A stretch of DNA of 64,000 nt from Myxococcales bacterium (lineage in GTDB: Bacteria; Myxococcota_A; Polyangia; Polyangiales; Polyangiaceae): NCBI GenBank assembly GCA_016712525.1, contig JADJQX010000006.1:496001-560000 (forward strand), given 5' to 3'. Of this stretch, positions 26,995 to 35,332 are shown piece by piece (the first letter of the stretch is position 1; every line of letters begins with the position of its first letter). Under the pieces are notes generated by a model. That model did no database searches, was not told where the DNA came from, and was given only the letters and a program-made list of their open reading frames with translations. The position numbers and the translations under genes were made by a program.

Positions 26995-27842
26995 GGCGTG
27001 GGCCGTGGCTCGCCTCGGCGCTGACGGCGGCCCTCTTCGTGCTCTCGTGCAAACACGGCGCTCCCGTGCCCGAGGGCGCGACGCTCGAGCTCGTCGACGA
27101 CGGGAAGCCTGCGCGTACGATCGACCTCGCCGCGCTCACGAAGGCCATCCCCGCCGAGACGTTCACGGCCTACGATCCGTACTACGGCAAGCCGAAGACG
27201 TTTCGCGCCCTCCCGTTCTCGAAGGTGCTCGAGGTCGGCTTCGGCGGCAAACCTTCGCTCGGCGGCCGCGAGGTTTTGCTCAAGGCGCGGGACGGCTACA
27301 CGGTGCCCATGCGCCCCTCGCTCGCCGAAGAGCCGGGCGCGTACGTCGCCTTCGAGGACGTGGACGTGCCGGCGTGGGAGCCCATCGGCCCGCAGCGCGC
27401 GAACCCGGGGCCCTTCTATTTCGTGTGGAAGGGCGAGCATCAACAAGACCTCGAAGGTCACCCGCGGCCGTGGCAGCTCGCGCGCATCGAGATCGTGCGC
27501 TTCGAGGCGCGGTTCCCGCACACGCTCCCGAAGGGAGAGGCCGAGGGCAGCCTCGCGTCGAGGGGCTTCGTGTTGTTCCGCGAGCGCTGCGTGAAGTGCC
27601 ACGCCATGAACCGCGAGGGAGGGCGCGTGGGGCCCGAGCTCAACGTGCCGAAGAACGTGCTCGAGTACCGCACGGAGGCCGAGGTGCGGGCGTACATCAA
27701 GAACCCGCTCTCGCTCCGCTACGGCAACATGCCGCCTCACCCCGATCTCACCGAGGCCGATCTCGACGCGCTCGTAGGCTATCTTTCGGCCATGAGGTCG
27801 CAGAAACACGACGCCGACGCGCGCCCCGACGGGGGCCCGTGA
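26991..27842 (+). CDS. Cytochrome c lipoprotein
   Basis: 283 residues. A signal peptide with lipobox VLSC (Cys20) anchors it outside the cytoplasmic membrane. Residues 30-185 resemble the molybdopterin-oxidoreductase/SUOX-like beta fold (TFTAYDPYYGKPKTF, LPFSKVLEVGFGG), but no cofactor residue is obvious. A C-terminal class I cytochrome c domain carries Cys200-x2-Cys203-His204 (CVKCH) and a distal Met in GNMPPHPDL. It probably transfers electrons in the periplasm. Overlaps aceK by 4 bp and the SIS gene by 4 bp, so three genes are translationally coupled. Confidence 0.82.
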   Translation: MRRGPWLASALTAALFVLSCKHGAPVPEGATLELVDDGKPARTIDLAALTKAIPAETFTAYDPYYGKPKTFRALPFSKVLEVGFGGKPSLGGREVLLKARDGYTVPMRPSLAEEPGAYVAFEDVDVPAWEPIGPQRANPGPFYFVWKGEHQQDLEGHPRPWQLARIEIVRFEARFPHTLPKGEAEGSLASRGFVLFRERCVKCHAMNREGGRVGPELNVPKNVLEYRTEAEVRAYIKNPLSLRYGNMPPHPDLTEADLDALVGYLSAMRSQKHDADARPDGGP

Positions 27843-28840
27843 GCGACCCCGTCGGCGTGTCGCCCGAGGCGCAGAGCCTCGCGGACGTCGCGCGGAGGGT
27901 GGACGAGGCCTTCGCCGTCATGATCTCGGTGGCGGAGAGCGCGCCGCCGGTGACGGCCTCCGAGGCCGCGTGCGACGCGTTCGTCGTGACGGGGGTCGGA
28001 GGCAGCTTCGGTCCCGCGAAGCACCTCGTCGCGCTCCTCGAGGAGAGCGGGAGGCGCGCGCGGTACCTGCCGCTTTCGGCGTTCGCCCAAGGGGCGCCGG
28101 CGACACGCGGGGACGAGGCCCTCTGCGTCGTGTCTCAGGGCCTCTCGCCGAACGCGCGCCTCGCGCTCGGGCACGCCGACGCCTTCCGTGAGGCGTACCT
28201 CGTGACGGCGACTTCGGAAGAGGATCCAAGGGTTTCGGCGTTCGTCGGGGCGGGGGGGCGTGTGCTCCGGCACCCACCGACGGAAGAGCGTGGCACGTTG
28301 CTGCGCGTCGTGGGGCCGGCGGCGGCGCTCGCGGCCGTGGGCGCGTTCGTGGGCGAGCGCCTCGAAGCGTCGGAGCGGAGCGCCCTCGAGGCTGCGCGGC
28401 GTGCCGCTCGCGCGAAGGCTCGTGCTCTCACGGCGAAGGAGCTCGCGCGCCCGTGTGTGCTCGTGACGAGCGGAGAGCGACGCGCCGTCGCGGAGGGCCT
28501 CGGGCTCAAGTGGGTCGAGGGCCTCGGTCGCCCGATGCCGCCCACGTGGGACGTGCTCGAGCTGTCGCACGGGCCGTTTCACGCCTTCTATGGCGAGGAG
28601 ATGCTGCTCGTCGGGCTCGGCCCTCCGTCCCCGCTCGACGACGCGCTCGAGCAGATGCTGGTCCCCGAGCGACACACCTTCGTGCGTCTCGGAAGCGACC
28701 TCTCGCGCCACGCGTCGCGGCTCGCCGCAGAGCTCGCGGCGAACGAGCTCGTGCTCGCGTCGCTCCGCGCGTCGCCGAGAGATCTGACGGCGTGGCCCTC
28801 GATGGGGAAAGACGATCCCTTGTACGGGCTCGGGCGGTAG
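27839..28840 (+). CDS. Double-SIS-domain protein (GlmS isomerase-like)
   Basis: 333 residues with two SIS (sugar isomerase) domains. The first has TGVGGSFGPAKHLVALL and CVVSQGLSPNARLAL, the second TSGERRAVAEGLGLKW and ELSHGPFHAFY, matching the order seen in the isomerase half of GlmS and AgaS-like proteins. Usual substrates are phosphosugars. The protein lacks the glutaminase half. GTG 27839 overlaps the cytochrome gene stop. Linkage to aceK suggests a carbon-control role, but this is inference. Confidence 0.75.
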   Translation: MSDPVGVSPEAQSLADVARRVDEAFAVMISVAESAPPVTASEAACDAFVVTGVGGSFGPAKHLVALLEESGRRARYLPLSAFAQGAPATRGDEALCVVSQGLSPNARLALGHADAFREAYLVTATSEEDPRVSAFVGAGGRVLRHPPTEERGTLLRVVGPAAALAAVGAFVGERLEASERSALEAARRAARAKARALTAKELARPCVLVTSGERRAVAEGLGLKWVEGLGRPMPPTWDVLELSHGPFHAFYGEEMLLVGLGPPSPLDDALEQMLVPERHTFVRLGSDLSRHASRLAAELAANELVLASLRASPRDLTAWPSMGKDDPLYGLGR

Positions 28841-28853
28841 GGAGGGGCGGGCC

Positions 28854-30881
28854 GTGGGCGAGTACCTCGAGGCGCGCGGGCGGCGGGTGGACGTCGTGTT
28901 CGGTCTCCTTCGACCGGGGGCGCTCGCGCTGGTCGCCGTGGACCTCTTCATGGAGGCGGTCACGCTGCCCGCGGACGACGTGGGCGTCGTGCGGTGCCGG
29001 CTCGCGGGGCGACCGGCGGCGCTCGTGGACGTCGACGGAGGCCATTTCCTCGACGTCGCGGGCCTCGCGCGAGTCTGGCCCAAGCTCGTCGCGGAGCTCT
29101 TCGAGCGCGCCGGTCAAGAGGACGCAAGGGCGCTGCTCGCGAGCCCCACGCTCGTGCGTCCGCTCGAAGCGTTGAAGGAGATCCTCGTCGAGAACGAGGT
29201 CCACGCCGACGCGCTCTACGACCTCGGGCGAGGGCCGCTCGGTCCGCGTCTCGCTTCCGTCGCGCGCGCCGAGGTCCCGCCGTCGCTGGAGGTCTCGGCT
29301 GCACGTGCGCGCGAAGGCGCGTTTTCGTTCGAGTTTCCCCGCGGAAAACTCACGCTCACCTACACCCATGACGCCTTCGTGAGAGGCGCGTCGTCGACCG
29401 TGAGCGCGCTCGAGCACCTCGACGCGATCGACGTCGCGGTGACGTGGAACGCGCGCACCGTCGTGCTGCCGCGCGCCGAGGAGACGCCGTGGCACGACGA
29501 CGAGGTGGCCGAGCTCGCCGTGCTCGGGTCCATGGCGATTTCCGAGCACCCCGAGAAGGTCGTCGATCTCTTCGGGGCCGTGCTCCCGGAGGTGGGTCAT
29601 GGGATCGCGCCGAGCCTCGCCCTCGGGAGCGTGCTCAACCTGTGGGGCGTCGCGCTCCGCAAGACGGGGGCGCTCGAGGCCGCCGTGCGCACGCTCGAGG
29701 CCGCACACACGATCGCGACGCGTGACGCTTCGGCCCTCGAGCCGAACGGTCAGCCGCTCGACGCCGACACGCGACGCGGGCTCGAGCAGCAGGTCGTGTA
29801 CAACCTCGGCTACGCCAAGCTCCAGACGACGATGAAGGCGCGGACGTCGGTCGGGCCGAGTGGCGCTCACGAGGTGGTGCTCGCCGACTACGACGTGCGC
29901 GAGGAGCACCGCCCGGTGTGGGTCGCGTGCTCGACGCTGTTCGAACGTGCGCTCGCTCTCGACCCGGAGGACGCCACGGCCGCGGCCCAGGTGCGGCACG
30001 TCAAGGTGTTGCTCGCGGCGCTCGACGGCGGCGCTCCGCCTGCACCAGGACCCGTGGCGCCCGCGACGCCCCCGCGCGATCGCGCCGCGAAGGGGAAGTC
30101 CCCCGCTGCGGTCTCACCCCCGCGCGAGGACGAGCGGTTCTCCGCGATGTTCAAGCCGATGGGCATCGCCGCGCTCGTCATCGTCATCGTCCTCGTCGCG
30201 AGCCTCCGCGAGTCGCGTCAGCCCCCTCCGCCTCCACCTCCCTCCCCCAAGGTCGACGCCGGGCCGAGCGCGCGTGAGCTCTCGGAGACGGTGCGGAGGG
30301 CCGCGGTCCTTCGCCTCGACGCGAGAGCCGGTCTCGACGCCGGGACGACCCCGTGCACGATCGCGGTCGCTTCGCCGCAGCCGGTCCCGCGGGGAACGGT
30401 GACCGCCCCGAGGATCGGCCGCGCGATCGGCACGACCGGAGAGCTCCTGGGCACCGAGCACTTCGACGCGACCGTCCGTCAGTACGCCGCCCTCTACGCT
30501 CCGGCCCTCGACGTGATTCCCGCCGTTCCCTCGGGTGTCGGCCCCGTGAAGGGAGAAGCCGGACCGCGCTCGTGGGGCTCGCCGTACCCGTACGCCGTGA
30601 CGCTCGTCGTGACGGCGTGGACGGATCCGGTCGTGACGGGGGCCAACGCGACGCTCTCGATCGTGCCAGGTCGGCTCGAAGGCCGCCTCTTCGTGTGGAG
30701 CTACGCCTCGTCGCGCTTCGTGTGCGCGGGCGACGTGAGCACGTCGAACACGACGCCGCTCGTCGTCGTGCGCGGGCGAGACCTCACGGATCCCGAGGAC
30801 GATCCGCTGAACCGGGCGCGGCTCGATCTGGTGGCCGAGGCCTACAGGAAGGGGACCTCGGGGCTGCGCGAGCTCGAGTGA
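28854..30881 (+). CDS. Large single-pass membrane protein of unknown function with a TPR-like segment
   Basis: 675 residues. GGAGGGG precedes GTG 28854. Residues 1-260 form a domain I do not recognise. Residues 250-400 contain helical pairs with TPR-like spacing (LGSVLNLWGVALRKTG, ALEAAVRTLEAAH, FERALALDPEDATA). A Pro/Ala linker leads to one transmembrane helix (MGIAALVIVIVLVAS, near residue 445) and a roughly 210-residue C-terminal extracytoplasmic part with two cysteines. It lies 13 bp after the SIS gene and may continue that operon. Confidence 0.7.
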   Translation: MGEYLEARGRRVDVVFGLLRPGALALVAVDLFMEAVTLPADDVGVVRCRLAGRPAALVDVDGGHFLDVAGLARVWPKLVAELFERAGQEDARALLASPTLVRPLEALKEILVENEVHADALYDLGRGPLGPRLASVARAEVPPSLEVSAARAREGAFSFEFPRGKLTLTYTHDAFVRGASSTVSALEHLDAIDVAVTWNARTVVLPRAEETPWHDDEVAELAVLGSMAISEHPEKVVDLFGAVLPEVGHGIAPSLALGSVLNLWGVALRKTGALEAAVRTLEAAHTIATRDASALEPNGQPLDADTRRGLEQQVVYNLGYAKLQTTMKARTSVGPSGAHEVVLADYDVREEHRPVWVACSTLFERALALDPEDATAAAQVRHVKVLLAALDGGAPPAPGPVAPATPPRDRAAKGKSPAAVSPPREDERFSAMFKPMGIAALVIVIVLVASLRESRQPPPPPPPSPKVDAGPSARELSETVRRAAVLRLDARAGLDAGTTPCTIAVASPQPVPRGTVTAPRIGRAIGTTGELLGTEHFDATVRQYAALYAPALDVIPAVPSGVGPVKGEAGPRSWGSPYPYAVTLVVTAWTDPVVTGANATLSIVPGRLEGRLFVWSYASSRFVCAGDVSTSNTTPLVVVRGRDLTDPEDDPLNRARLDLVAEAYRKGTSGLRELE

Positions 30882-30943
30882 GAGGGGGCTTCGAGAGCCG
30901 GCGGCGGCGGAAGCGAGAGCGCGCGCGGGGCGTTCTTCGAACG

Positions 30944-32131
30944 ATGCCGTATGGACTCACGCGGAGGCTCGCCCTCGTCGTCGTCTTGGGGATGCTCTTC
31001 GCGTGCGGGTGCCAGAGCGCGCGGGAGGAGCCCTCTCCGTCGCCCTCGCGCGCGCCCACCCCTCCGTCTCCGACGGGCGAAGACGCGAGCACGGCGGACG
31101 CAGGGGCGTCGGGCAAGCTCGTTCCCGACGAGGCCATAGGTCCGCTCGTCGCCCGTCTCTCGGAGCCCCCCGGGGACTTCCCGAGCGAGAACTACGTCAC
31201 GAACGAGACCTCGCTCCTCCACGTCGCGAAGGCCTTGCGCGACCCTAGGCTCCGCGGCAGGGCCTACGTCGGTGTGGGGCCCGAGCAGAGCTACACGTAC
31301 CTCGCGCTGCTCGATCCACGTGTCGCGTACCTCGTGGACATTCGCCGCGGGAACCTGCTCGAGCACCTCGTCTTTCGTGGGTGCTTCGAAGAAGGCGCGA
31401 CGCGTGTCGGGTTTTTGCGTGCCCTCCTCGCCCGCGAGCCTCGGGCCGACGCCGCGAAGGGCACCGGTTTTTCGCCTGTCGAAGCGGCGTTCCGTGGTCT
31501 CCCCTCCGACCCGTCGCTCGAAGCTCACGGCGTCGCGCGCACACGGGCGCTCCTCGAGCGTCTTTCCATCACGCGTGCGCCGTCCGACGACCGCGACATC
31601 GTCCGCATCCATCGTGCGTTCGCGCGGCACGGGCTCGCCATCGCGTACTCGATGGTGGGCAGCGAGCGATGGTACCCGACCCTCGCGCAGAACCTCTCGG
31701 TCACCGAAGGCGACGTGGGGACGTTCCTCGCGTCCGAGGAGGCCTACACGAAGGTTCGCCGCATGGTGCTCGAGAACCGCGTCGTGCCCGTGGTCGGTGA
31801 TCTCGGCGGCACGCACGCCCTCCGCGCCGTGGGAGAGGACATGCGCGCACGCGGGCTCACCCTCGGCGTCTTCTACGCCTCGAACGTCGAGCAGTACCTC
31901 TTCGAGCCGAAGAAACACGGCACGTTCGCGAAGAGCGTCGCGGCCATGCCTCACGACGACGCGAGCCGGCTCGTCCGCGTGTGGTTCGACGCAGGCCGGC
32001 GTCACCCGGAGCAGCGCGAGGGGCATCGCACGACCCAGCTCGCGGCCCCCGTGGACGCGTTCGTGGCGCGCGCGGAGCATCGCCCCTTTCGTTCGTACTG
32101 GGAGGTCGTGACCGCGGCGGCGACGGACTGA
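30944..32131 (+). CDS. Conserved lipoprotein with Rossmann-like motif, unknown function
   Basis: 395 residues. Signal peptide and lipobox LFAC (Cys21), then an acidic Ser/Pro linker. The body has a pattern I associate with a conserved uncharacterised family (SENYVTNETSLLHV, YVGVGPEQSYTYLALL, YLVDIRRGNLLEHL). The GVGP and acidic VDIRR steps resemble the start of a methyltransferase-like Rossmann fold, and GDLGGTHALRAVGEDM fits a later strand-loop. No cofactor was confirmed. Start ATG 30944 gives a clean signal peptide. The gene precedes a strong convergent terminator. Confidence 0.7.
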   Translation: MPYGLTRRLALVVVLGMLFACGCQSAREEPSPSPSRAPTPPSPTGEDASTADAGASGKLVPDEAIGPLVARLSEPPGDFPSENYVTNETSLLHVAKALRDPRLRGRAYVGVGPEQSYTYLALLDPRVAYLVDIRRGNLLEHLVFRGCFEEGATRVGFLRALLAREPRADAAKGTGFSPVEAAFRGLPSDPSLEAHGVARTRALLERLSITRAPSDDRDIVRIHRAFARHGLAIAYSMVGSERWYPTLAQNLSVTEGDVGTFLASEEAYTKVRRMVLENRVVPVVGDLGGTHALRAVGEDMRARGLTLGVFYASNVEQYLFEPKKHGTFAKSVAAMPHDDASRLVRVWFDAGRRHPEQREGHRTTQLAAPVDAFVARAEHRPFRSYWEVVTAAATD

Positions 32132-32138
32132 GCCATGC

Positions 32139-32174
32139 GAAAAAACAAGAGACCCACGCGGGGGGACGCGTGGG
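32139..32174 (-). terminator. Intrinsic terminator of the 32214-32990 gene
   Basis: CCCACGCG pairs with CGCGTGGG (8 bp, six-base loop). On the minus strand the hairpin is followed by TCTCTTGTTTTTT. It lies between convergent genes and may stop both. Confidence 0.75.
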
Positions 32175-32213
32175 CCTCGGGGTGTGGCGCGGGGCAGAGC
32201 GGGCGCGCTTCGA

Positions 32214-32990
32214 TCACGCGGCGCGCGACGGGGGCGCCTCGTCGATCCTGTCGCTCGCGGTGGGCTCGGGTGCGATGGCCTTCGGTCGCTGCCGGGCCAT
32301 GCGCTTGTGGGCGAGCGGGGCGAGCAGCACGCGGTCGAGCGAGGCGCCCTCGAGCAGCGCGTAGGCCTCGACGAGGCGGGCGTACTCGCGCAGGGCGTCG
32401 ATGGCGTCGTTGTAGATCGCAGCGTTGTCGCTCGAGGACTTCACCACGGGGGCCTCGACGGAGGCCTCACGCGCCGTGACGAACGCGCCGTATGCGGCCT
32501 TGGCGGCCTTCATGTGGGGGTTGCAGCCGAGCGTACGGAGGGCCTTTTCGACCTTCGGGTGACGGGCGCGCTGGAGCACGCGGCCGCAGGCGACGTCGAG
32601 CTCGCTGGCGCCCGAGGTGAGGAAGCCCGTGCCCTCGGGGAAGAGCGCCGCGAGCACCGCGCGGGCGGAGTCACCGAGCGAATGTCCCTCGGGGAGCTGG
32701 GCGTGGACCTTGAGGAGGTCGTGGACGGCGGCGAAGGACTTTCGCAGGGAGACCAGCGGCAGAAAGAGCCCCTCTCGGGCGGGCGCCTCGCTGCCGCCGA
32801 CGACAAGTGGGTCGTCCTCCTTGGGGATCGAGCGACTCGTCGCGTCGAGGGCTTCGTGGGTGCGCTTCACGCGGACGAGGGCGGCGGCCAAGGTGCGGTG
32901 GAGCTTCTTGCCTTGGGCGATGCGGAGGAGGTCGCGGCCGGCCACGAGGGCGTCGTTCACGGTGAAGGAGTGGATGGCGTAGGTGCTCAT
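32214..32990 (-). CDS. Alpha-helical protein, unknown function
   Basis: 258 residues, no signal peptide. Predicted mostly helical from heptad-like leucines and charged residues (LLRIAQGKKLHRTLAAALVRVKRTHEAL, then a helical C-terminal half). The C-terminus is a basic tail (LAHKRMARQRPK) followed by an acidic/Ser end. AAAGAGAGA before ATG 32990 acts as a ribosome-binding site. Followed by its own intrinsic terminator. I do not recognise a family. Confidence 0.7.
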   Translation of the reverse strand: MSTYAIHSFTVNDALVAGRDLLRIAQGKKLHRTLAAALVRVKRTHEALDATSRSIPKEDDPLVVGGSEAPAREGLFLPLVSLRKSFAAVHDLLKVHAQLPEGHSLGDSARAVLAALFPEGTGFLTSGASELDVACGRVLQRARHPKVEKALRTLGCNPHMKAAKAAYGAFVTAREASVEAPVVKSSSDNAAIYNDAIDALREYARLVEAYALLEGASLDRVLLAPLAHKRMARQRPKAIAPEPTASDRIDEAPPSRAA

Positions 32991-33625
32991 GCTGTCTCTC
33001 TTTCGGAGTGCGCGGGATGGCGGCGGGATTGCCGCGTATCTCGCTCACGCCGGGAAGGACCGCGCCCGACCGCGTTCGTTCCGAAACACGTTGTCACCCG
33101 ATCGGCGTACACGGGACCTCGCAGGCCGTCTGGCGGCTCCCGTGCCAGCGAGAATGGGCGAATTTGTCGAGGTTTTTGCCATGCCTACCTCGGCGCCAGG
33201 TGCCGCACCTTGGTGGGTGAGGTGCGGTGGAAAAAGGAGATTCGGGGGACGAAGGTCGCCACGAGGCGCACGCGCGGACCGGGAGGAGACCCCAAAAATG
33301 CCGGCCTTTCCCATCGATGGGATGGGCGAGGGGGGTATTTCGGTACCACCCGCTCCCATGGTGGGGATGGGCGAGGGGGGTATTTCGGTACCCCCCGCTC
33401 CCATGGTGGGGATGGGCGGAGGGTGATTCGAATGAGGTCGCTCCCGCGGTGGGGATGGGCGAGGGCGGACTCCGATAGGACTTCGCACGGTCGCGTCGAC
33501 GGGAGCTTCGCTGGTCTCGTCGGCCGAGTCGGAGGCCGACGACAGCGCGAGCCGTTCACATGCCGCGGCGCCTTCGCGGCGAGAACCCGAGCAAATCGCT
33601 CCCACCTCGGCTAAGACCGGCCGCC
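32991..33625. other. Repeat-bearing intergenic region, 635 bp
   Basis: No credible gene. It holds a 45-bp tandem repeat (33321-33469, separate entry) and an 8-bp hairpin CCGCACCT/AGGTGCGG at 33203-33227 followed by TGGAAAAAGG. Several reading frames cross the region but consist of translated repeat. Confidence 0.6.
33321..33469. repeat. 45-bp tandem repeat with nested palindromes, about 3.3 copies
   Basis: Units start at 33321, 33366, 33411 and 33454 (partial). The first two are 45 bp and differ at one base; the third is 43 bp and diverged. Each full unit contains GGGGGGTA-TTTCGG-TACCCCCC (perfect in unit two; unit one has one mismatch) and CCCA-TGG-TGGG. It resembles a BIME/REP-type mosaic. 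Confidence 0.85.
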
Positions 33626-34396
33626 GTGATTACTCAGGCCGATCTCAAGCGGTACCGCGCGCTCCAGCAGAAGAAGTTCCGTGGCGAGAGCCGCCGCTAC
33701 CTCGTGCAAGGGCGCAAGGTCGTCGCCGAGCTGCTCGAGTCGACCACGCGCGTCGAGGTGCTGCTCGCGAGCGAGCCCGCGGCCGAGCACATCAAGCCGC
33801 TGGCGACCGCGAAGCGTGTGCCCGTGCAGATCCTCGCGTCGCACGAGCTCGACAAGATCGGCACGTTCGAGAAGGGCAACGAGCTCATCGCGATCGCCGT
33901 GGCGCCCGACCCGCTCCCGTTCCGTGCCCCCGCGGGGGACGAGCTCATGCTCGCGCTCGACGGTGTCCGCGATCCGCGAAACCTCGGCAGCCTCGTGCGC
34001 ATCGCGGACTGGTTCGGCGCGGGCCGTCTGCTCATGAGCCACGACTGCATGGAGCTCCACAACCCGAAGGTCGTGCAGTCCACGATGGGCTCCCTCTTCC
34101 GCGTCGAGACCCGCTACGCGAACCTCGCGCAGGAGCTCGCGGCCTGCCACGCCGCCGGCGCCAGCATCTACATCGCGGACATGGGCGGGAAGTCCATCTT
34201 CGAGACCGAGATCAAGCGGCCTGCCGTGATCGTGCTCGGCAGCGAGTCGCACGGGCACTCGAACGCCACCGCGTCGATCGGCGCGGAGGTGGTGGCGATC
34301 CCTCGCTTCGGGAAGGCCGAGTCGCTGAACGTGGCGATGGCCGCCTCGGCGCTCCTGACCGAGGCGTCGCGGCAGCTCGTGCACGCGCGCCCGTGA
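33626..34396 (+). CDS. SpoU/TrmH-family RNA 2'-O-methyltransferase
   Basis: 256 residues. An N-terminal RNA-binding (L30e-like) part is followed by the knotted SPOUT domain with all three SpoU motifs: LDGVRDPRNLGSLVRIADWFGA, VIVLGSESHGHS and IPRFGKAESLNVAMAASALL. The enzyme transfers methyl from S-adenosylmethionine to a ribose in rRNA or tRNA; which one cannot be told (23S rRNA G2251-like is common). GTG 33626 has TAAGAC 8 nt upstream, again no Shine-Dalgarno sequence. Confidence 0.9.
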   Translation: MITQADLKRYRALQQKKFRGESRRYLVQGRKVVAELLESTTRVEVLLASEPAAEHIKPLATAKRVPVQILASHELDKIGTFEKGNELIAIAVAPDPLPFRAPAGDELMLALDGVRDPRNLGSLVRIADWFGAGRLLMSHDCMELHNPKVVQSTMGSLFRVETRYANLAQELAACHAAGASIYIADMGGKSIFETEIKRPAVIVLGSESHGHSNATASIGAEVVAIPRFGKAESLNVAMAASALLTEASRQLVHARP

Positions 34397-34526
34397 GCCG
34401 GCGAGCGTGACCACGACGAGGCTCCGCGCGAGGCCCGTGCCTGCAAGGCGCGCGTCGTCTCGTTCGGCGTACGCAATGCTTGCGTAGAGGCGCTCTCCTG
34501 CGGCGCGCGCGCCAGGAACGTGCACA

Positions 34527-35324
34527 ATGAGCCTCATGAGAGTGGAGCTCCTCGCCGTGGTCGGTCTCCTCTTCGGCTGCTCGTCGGCCACGTCGCCCGA
34601 CGCGGTCTCCGACGGTGGCGGCGCGACGGCGCCCGAGTCCGGTGTCGACGCCTCGGCGCCGGAGCCTCCGCCTGCGCCTCACCCGACGAGCGACGCGCTG
34701 CGCGCCTGCGCGATGAAGGCCGGTGACGTTCGCACGATCGCCGAGGCCATCACGCGGTTCAACGCGCTCGTGCCGACCACCGACGCGGCGTGTTTCCTCG
34801 CGACGCTGCCGCGCCCGCTCTCGGTGGTCGCCACGACCGGCCTGACGAGCGCGCAGCCCGCCGGCGGAAAAGACAGCCCGCGCATGTTCTTTCTCTCGCC
34901 GACCCTCGTCATCAGCGCGGTGCCTGCGGGGGAGGGGAGCAAGGCGGTCGAGTTCGGCGAGTGGGTCACGCCGACCCGCACGATCAAGGGAGAGATCGCC
35001 CTGCCCGTGCAAACGCCGCTCGCGCCCGGGGCCGCGTTCGAGCGGATTTTGTTCGGAAAGGACGCCGATCGGACGGCGTGCGCGACCTGCCACCGCTACG
35101 AAGAGCGCTCGCCCACGGTCCCCGGCGCGTTCGTCTCGGCGGCCTACAAACCCGAGCCCGGGACCTTCGTCACCGTCGCCGAGCTCCGACGCTTCCACGA
35201 CGCGTGCATCGCGTCGTCCGACAAGAGCCCGCGCTGCGAGATGTTCCACGCCGTGTTCGACTTCGGCGAGGTCCGTCAGGGCGCGTTCGCGAGCGAGGTC
35301 GAGACCTTCTTCATCCAGCGCTGA
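34527..35324 (+). CDS. Lipoprotein with a haem-binding CxxCH motif
   Basis: 265 residues. Signal peptide and lipobox LFGC (Cys18), then a Pro/Ala/Asp linker. The C-terminal half has one Cys185-x2-Cys188-His189 (CATCH) typical of covalent haem attachment, but the flanking sequence does not match a class I cytochrome c closely and no axial Met is certain. A periplasmic electron-transfer role is plausible. It ends only 8 bp before the convergent oxidoreductase gene; no terminator is visible between. Confidence 0.75.
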   Translation: MSLMRVELLAVVGLLFGCSSATSPDAVSDGGGATAPESGVDASAPEPPPAPHPTSDALRACAMKAGDVRTIAEAITRFNALVPTTDAACFLATLPRPLSVVATTGLTSAQPAGGKDSPRMFFLSPTLVISAVPAGEGSKAVEFGEWVTPTRTIKGEIALPVQTPLAPGAAFERILFGKDADRTACATCHRYEERSPTVPGAFVSAAYKPEPGTFVTVAELRRFHDACIASSDKSPRCEMFHAVFDFGEVRQGAFASEVETFFIQR

Positions 35325-35332
35325 GGCGCGCT

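Noticed and set aside
33321..33469. CRISPR array
   Set aside because: Units are directly adjacent with no unique spacers, and no cas genes are present.
33045..33605. Proline-rich 186-codon minus-strand frame with a 15-residue repeat
   Set aside because: It is the translated 45-bp tandem repeat; no ribosome-binding site, and all frames are open because the period is a multiple of three.
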